This document shows, piece after piece, positions 4,792 through 7,933 of a stretch of 7,933 nucleotides of DNA. The DNA is taken from assembly GCA_012513625.1 (NCBI GenBank), contig JAAZBW010000116.1, positions 1-7,933 on the forward strand, in the 5' to 3' direction. The notes under the pieces were generated by a model that did not search any database, was not told where the DNA came from, and saw only the letters and a list, made by a program, of their open reading frames with translations. A program made the position numbers and the translations under genes. This stretch comes from Actinomycetales bacterium. Lineage in GTDB: Bacteria > Actinomycetota > Actinomycetes > Actinomycetales > Actinomycetaceae. The stretch's first letter is position 1; each line of letters begins with the position of its first letter.

Positions 4792-7056
4792 GTGGCTAGT
4801 AACAACACCCCGAAGCGCGTCTCCACGCGCTCCCAGGCACCCGCGCCCGCGGACGGCCGCTCCAGCACCCCCAACGGGAGGGGAGAGACCGGACGGAACG
4901 GCAGGCCCCGCCGTCGGGGGCTGTGGTGGAAGACCCTGCTGGGGATCTTCCTCGCCGGAACCGCCACCGTGGCGGGCATCCTCGTGGCCGCGTACGTCAC
5001 CACGGACATTCCGGCACCGGACGATTTCGGGCAGGCCCAGACCACCAGCGTGTTATATGCGGACGGCTCCCTCATGGGCGAGTTCGCGGAGTACGACCGG
5101 CAGCCCGTGGACCTGGCGAGCCTGCCGGAACACGTGGGGAATGCCGTGGTGGCCTCCGAGGACCGGAGGTTCTATGACAACCCGGGGGTGGACCTGCGCG
5201 GCACGGCCCGCGCCCTCTGGAACAACCTGCGCGGCGGGGCCACGCAGGGTGGGTCCACGATCACGCAGCAGTACGTGGAGCGCTACTACCTCGGCACCAC
5301 CACCTCGTACGCCGGCAAGTTCCGGGAGGCGATCCTGGCGGTCAAGATCTCGAACGAGCTGGAGAAGGACCGGATCCTCGAGAGTTACCTGAACACGATC
5401 TACTTCGGCCGCGGCGCCTACGGGATCGAGGTGGCGGCCCAGAACTACTTCGGCAAGCCCGCCTCCGAGCTGACCCTCTCAGAGGCAGCCATGATCGCGG
5501 GCGTGATCCCGTCACCCTCGCGCTGGGACCCGGCCGTGGACCGCGCGAGAGCGGAGCAGCGGTGGAACCGCGTGCTCGACCTCATGGTGGAGGACGGCTG
5601 GATCACGGCCGCGGAGCGTGAGGCACAGGTGTTCCCCGAGGTGATCGAGTTCGTTCCCACGGACACGTTCGGGGGCACGCAGGGCTACCTGCTCGATCTG
5701 GTGCGCAACGAGCTCGTGGCGAAGGCCGGCATCTCCGAGGCGGAGATCGACACGGCCGGACTCACGGTCACCACCACGATCGACCCGATGATGCAGCAGG
5801 CCGCCATCGATGCGGTGGGCACGTTGCCCACCGAGGGCCGGGCAGAGAACACGCGCGTGGGCCTCGTCTCGATGGACCCCGCGAGCGGCGCGGTGAAGGC
5901 CCTGTACGGCGGCCCGGACTACCTCACCATCTCCCGGAACGCTGTGACCCAGGATCGGGCGCAGATGGGCTCCACCGCCAAGGTGTTCGGCCTCATCTCG
6001 GCGCTCGAGAACGGTGCGCAGCTGGGCGATCACTACGAGTCCTACGACAACATGGAGATCCCGGGTTACGACTTCCCCGTCTCCAACTACGACTCGCGCG
6101 ATCGCGGGCGGATCAACCTCGTGGAGGCCACCGCGGACTCGGTCAACACGGTCTACGTGCAGATGAACGTGGAGTACGGCCCCGAGAACACGCGTGACGT
6201 GATGCTGCGCTCCGGCCTCTCCGAGGACACGCCCTCGCTCGATGCGGTGCCATCCAATGTGCTCGGCTCCGCGGCCGTGACCCCGTGGGATCTCGTGCGC
6301 TCCTACGGCACGATCGCGTCCGGCGGCGTGAAGCACGATCCGTTCATCGTGGAGAATGCCCTCGACCGCGACGGCCGCACCCGCTACCAGGCCGCCCAGA
6401 TCGAGGAGCGCGTCTTCCAGGAGGACGTGATCACGAACGCCACCTACGCCATGCAGCAGGTGGTCAGCCGTGGCACCGGCACCGCTGCGGCGCTCGATGA
6501 CCGCCCCGCCGCCGGCAAGACCGGATCCTCGAACAACTACCGTTCGGCATGGTTCGCCGGCTTTGTCCCGCAGCTCGTGACCGTGGTGGACATGTACCAG
6601 CCCGGCCCGAACGGCGAGGAGGAGGTCATCACCCCGTTCGGCGGCTACTCGGTGATCTCCGGCGGCACGTTCCCGGCCATGATCTGGCACGAGTTCATGT
6701 CCCGCGCCACGGAGGGCATGGAGGTCCAGCAGTTCGGGGTCCCCGTGGACCTCGACCTCACGGACCCCTCTCCCACTCCCACCGAGGAGGAGACCACGGA
6801 GGAACCCACCACGGAGGAGCCCACCGAGGAGGAGACCACGGAGGCTCCCGCGCCGGCGCCCACCACCACGCCTCCGCCCGCTCCCACCGTTGAGCCCACC
6901 GAGGAGCCCACCGAGGAACCCACGGAGGAGGAGGCGGACTCGGAGTCCTCCTGGCCCTTCGGAGACGGGTTCCCGGGCAGCCGGGAGGCCGTACGTCCCG
7001 GAGAGGGCACGGGCTGGCCGGGCACGGGCACCAGCTGGCCTATCCGCGACGGGTAG
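4792..7056 (+). CDS. ponA: Class A penicillin-binding protein (transglycosylase/transpeptidase)
   Basis: This bifunctional enzyme polymerises glycan strands and cross-links peptidoglycan outside the membrane. The start is GTG 4792, with AGAGGA at 4781-4786 five nt upstream. The 754-residue chain has a basic cytoplasmic N-terminus (1-45) and one membrane anchor (about 46-69). The GT51 domain has catalytic Glu123 in EDRRFYDNPG, GGSTITQQ at 153-160, and ILESYLNTIYFGRGAYG. The transpeptidase domain has the nucleophile in STAK (Ser394, Lys397), SVN at 450-452 and KTGS at 576-579. Residues 658-754 form an extracellular tail rich in Pro, Thr and Glu, ending in a Gly/Trp segment. Asn130 stands where motif 1 usually has His. 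The gene precedes rpsF and ssb, as ponA1 does more loosely in mycobacteria. The 79-nt gap before it has no clear terminator, and only a weak -10-like CATACT at 4752-4757. Confidence 0.96.
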   Translation: MASNNTPKRVSTRSQAPAPADGRSSTPNGRGETGRNGRPRRRGLWWKTLLGIFLAGTATVAGILVAAYVTTDIPAPDDFGQAQTTSVLYADGSLMGEFAEYDRQPVDLASLPEHVGNAVVASEDRRFYDNPGVDLRGTARALWNNLRGGATQGGSTITQQYVERYYLGTTTSYAGKFREAILAVKISNELEKDRILESYLNTIYFGRGAYGIEVAAQNYFGKPASELTLSEAAMIAGVIPSPSRWDPAVDRARAEQRWNRVLDLMVEDGWITAAEREAQVFPEVIEFVPTDTFGGTQGYLLDLVRNELVAKAGISEAEIDTAGLTVTTTIDPMMQQAAIDAVGTLPTEGRAENTRVGLVSMDPASGAVKALYGGPDYLTISRNAVTQDRAQMGSTAKVFGLISALENGAQLGDHYESYDNMEIPGYDFPVSNYDSRDRGRINLVEATADSVNTVYVQMNVEYGPENTRDVMLRSGLSEDTPSLDAVPSNVLGSAAVTPWDLVRSYGTIASGGVKHDPFIVENALDRDGRTRYQAAQIEERVFQEDVITNATYAMQQVVSRGTGTAAALDDRPAAGKTGSSNNYRSAWFAGFVPQLVTVVDMYQPGPNGEEEVITPFGGYSVISGGTFPAMIWHEFMSRATEGMEVQQFGVPVDLDLTDPSPTPTEEETTEEPTTEEPTEEETTEAPAPAPTTTPPPAPTVEPTEEPTEEPTEEEADSESSWPFGDGFPGSREAVRPGEGTGWPGTGTSWPIRDG
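6766..6945. repeat. Low-complexity Pro-Thr-Glu codon repeats in the ponA tail
   Basis: Repeated codons for PTEEE, TTEEP and PTEEP fill this stretch, split by a Pro/Ala/Thr-rich linker (APAPAPTTTPPPAP). Reiterated CCCACCGAGGAG and CCCACGGAGGAG blocks make it a slippage-prone tract in frame with the gene. The encoded segment is acidic, probably disordered, and lies outside the cell. Confidence 0.8.
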
Positions 7057-7072
7057 CAAGCATCCCCTTCGC

Positions 7073-7149
7073 CGACTGTGTGGTTAAGTCGCCGGTTTTT
7101 CCCATCGACTGTGTGGTTAGGTCGCCGGGTTTTGACCATCGACTGTGTG
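7073..7149. repeat. 33/34-bp direct repeats starting CGACTGTGTG
   Basis: CGACTGTGTGGTTA begins at 7073 and recurs at 7106. The first two units (33 and 34 bp) share GTCGCCGG followed by a T-run. A third CGACTGTGTG starts at 7140, where the sequence diverges into the left arm of a palindrome. Within each full unit CGACT can pair weakly with AGTCG or GGTCG just before the T-rich stretch, so a weak terminator function is possible. Confidence 0.75.
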
Positions 7150-7184
7150 CCGTAGACCAGCGGCACCGGTCTACGGCACACAGT
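7142..7184 (+). terminator. Strong hairpin downstream of ponA, possible terminator
   Basis: ACTGTGTGCCGTAGACC (7142-7158) is perfectly complementary to GGTCTACGGCACACAGT (7168-7184) around a 9-nt loop. It starts 86 nt past the ponA stop and 236 nt before rpsF. It has no T-tract, which is tolerated in many actinobacterial terminators. It may instead be a dispersed palindromic element, since its left arm begins with the local direct-repeat sequence. Confidence 0.55.
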
Positions 7185-7284
7185 TGACGGATGGGAGAGG
7201 CGGGAGAACGTGAGGCTGCGCGGATGGTGACCCAGCGTCGTCGTCGTGCGGGCACGTGAGTTTCCACACCCCCACCTAGCGGCA
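7185..7284. other. Intergenic sequence without recognisable features
   Basis: About 100 nt between the post-ponA hairpin and the rpsF promoter region. I see no gene, RNA or repeat beyond a short CGTCGTCGTCGT run near 7236-7247. Confidence 0.5.
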
Positions 7285-7314
7285 TCGAAACGGCGCCGGG
7301 GCGTCGGGTACGCT
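7285..7314 (+). promoter_or_regulatory. Candidate rpsF promoter
   Basis: TCGAAA (7285-7290) and TACGCT (7309-7314) are 18 nt apart and weakly resemble -35 and -10 elements. Transcription from here would start near 7321 and include the whole folded leader. A competing pair, TTCCGC at 7334-7339 with TACAAC at 7357-7362 (17-nt spacing), would remove the 5' arm of that leader. TTGACC at 7314-7319 looks like a -35 but has no -10 at the right distance. Confidence 0.3.
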
Positions 7315-7359
7315 TGACCCTTGGCCGTCCCGCTTCCGCGGACGGCGGCCGCACGCTAC

Positions 7360-7412
7360 AACCCTCCTGTTACGGAAACGCCGTAACCGTTCTAGACCGA
7401 AGGAGGTGGGTT
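7360..7412 (+). promoter_or_regulatory. Folded rpsF leader with pairing over the Shine-Dalgarno; candidate S6:S18 autoregulatory element
   Basis: GTTACGG (7369-7375) pairs perfectly with CCGTAAC (7381-7387) around a 5-nt loop. Outside it, CCTCCT (7363-7368) is complementary to AGGAGG (7401-7406), the core of the rpsF Shine-Dalgarno. AACCC (7360-7364) can alternatively pair with GGGTT (7408-7412). A CCG trinucleotide (7397-7399) sits between the inner hairpin and the closing strand. Bacterial rpsF leaders are known to bind the S6:S18 complex through a stem with a conserved CCG, so this fits feedback control of translation. The exact fit to the published consensus was not tested. Confidence 0.55.
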
Positions 7413-7419
7413 ACTACGC

Positions 7420-7752
7420 ATGCGTGGATACGAAGTGATGATCATTCTTGATCCCGAAGTAGACGAGCGCACTGTCACCCCAACACTTGAGAGGTTTTTC
7501 AAGGTTGTGACGGATGGCAAGGGCTCCATTGACAACGTGGACATCTGGGGCAAGCGCCGGATGGCCTTTGACATCAAGAAGCGCGAAGAGGGCATCTACG
7601 TGGTGGCCAACCTGACCGCCGAGCCGGAGACCGTCAAGGAGATGGACCGCCAGATGAACCTGGCGGAGAACGTGCTCCGCACCAAGGTGATGCGCCCCGA
7701 GGTGCACCGCTCGGCCACCAAGCCGGGCAAGGCACCCGCTCCCCTGAAGTAA
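7420..7752 (+). CDS. rpsF: 30S ribosomal protein bS6
   Basis: bS6 binds the platform of the 30S subunit with bS18. The 110-residue protein starts MRGYEVMIILDPEVDERTV and contains the diagnostic WGKRRMAFDIKKREEGIYVV segment. It ends in a short Lys/Pro/Ala tail (KPGKAPAPLK), as many actinobacterial S6 proteins do. The fold should be the single ferredoxin-like beta-alpha-beta repeat of the family, at normal length. The ATG at 7420 follows AAGGAGGTG (7400-7408), an excellent match to the 16S rRNA tail, although the distance from AGGAGG to the ATG is long at 13 nt. The leader may provide S6:S18 feedback. ssb starts 35 nt downstream, matching the conserved rpsF-ssb-rpsR-rplI order. Confidence 0.98.
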   Translation: MRGYEVMIILDPEVDERTVTPTLERFFKVVTDGKGSIDNVDIWGKRRMAFDIKKREEGIYVVANLTAEPETVKEMDRQMNLAENVLRTKVMRPEVHRSATKPGKAPAPLK

Positions 7753-7787
7753 GAAACCAGCGCACGAAACAGAAACCGGAGAAACCC

Positions 7788-7933
7788 ATGGCTGGCGAGA
7801 CCATCATCACCGTTGTCGGAAACCTGACGGCCGACCCGGAGCTCCGCTTCACCCCCTCGGGTGCCGCGGTGGCTTCCTTCACGGTGGCCTCGACCCCGCG
7901 CAACTTCGACCGCAACACCAGCGAGTGGAAGGA
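7788..7933 (+). CDS. ssb: Single-stranded DNA-binding protein, N-terminal part
   Basis: The first 48 codons are present before the window ends. The product begins MAGETIITVVGNLTADPELR and continues FTPSGAAVASFTVASTPRNF, then a Glu-Trp-Lys. This is the start of the SSB OB-fold: the first beta strand with VVGNLT-DPELR, the second with A-ASFTVAS. SSB coats single-stranded DNA in replication and repair as a tetramer. GGAG at 7778-7781 lies 6 nt before the ATG. The 35-nt gap after rpsF has no terminator, so the two are probably cotranscribed. The C-terminal acidic tip is outside the window. Confidence 0.97.
   Translation, partial: MAGETIITVVGNLTADPELRFTPSGAAVASFTVASTPRNFDRNTSEWK

Noticed and set aside
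5512..7059. Long minus-strand open frame (515 codons) opposite ponA
   Set aside because: The + strand encodes a fully motif-supported penicillin-binding protein; the antisense translation is Gly/Arg/His-rich low complexity.
7224..7259. 11-codon ORF MVTQRRRRAGT
   Set aside because: It has no clear ribosome-binding site, its Arg run comes from a CGT repeat, and nothing supports expression.

Overview
The window is GC-rich DNA with GC-rich third codon positions, GTG starts and 4-nt start/stop overlaps. It also carries a ponA-type penicillin-binding protein followed by rpsF and ssb. Together these point to a high-GC actinobacterium, probably a Micrococcales-type lineage (inference; no search was run). 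Every gene I can support is on the + strand.

Layout. (1) 1-135 is the 3' end of a CCA-adding tRNA nucleotidyltransferase (pcnA/cca). (2) 161-306 holds six imperfect 24-bp tandem repeats. (3) 365-1146 is a two-gene module: a four-helix membrane protein from a probable leaderless promoter, overlapped by a small winged-helix regulator. (4) 1147-1588 is a 442-nt gap with a 21-bp-arm inverted repeat, a duplicated 61-bp block, an AT-richer promoter region and a duplicated ribosome-binding/start module. (5) 1589-4712 is a translationally coupled ferrous-iron operon: feoA, feoB and a NifU/Nfu-like iron-sulfur protein. (6) 4792-7056 is a class A penicillin-binding protein. (7) 7057-7419 is a 363-nt gap with short direct repeats, a 17-bp-arm hairpin and a folded rpsF leader. 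(8) rpsF is at 7420-7752 and the start of ssb at 7788-7933.

How the genes work together. FeoB should import Fe2+ across the membrane and FeoA is its small SH3-like partner. The third gene, where enterobacteria have feoC, encodes a protein with both Nfu-type domains and a CxxC motif. It could pass iron to Fe-S assembly or sense Fe-S status for the transporter. The membrane protein and its winged-helix partner look like a self-contained regulated pair, with an inverted repeat lying over their promoter. The penicillin-binding protein and the rpsF-ssb block are chromosomal housekeeping genes.

The most unusual feature is repeat content. The membrane-protein gene, feoA, feoB and the Nfu gene each have tandem repeats within or immediately upstream of their 5' ends, and two further intergenic gaps carry long inverted repeats. 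The best candidates for a closer look are the Feo-Nfu operon, the duplicated start module ahead of feoA, the inverted-repeat elements, and the rpsF leader, in which the Shine-Dalgarno sequence can pair with an upstream CCTCCT.
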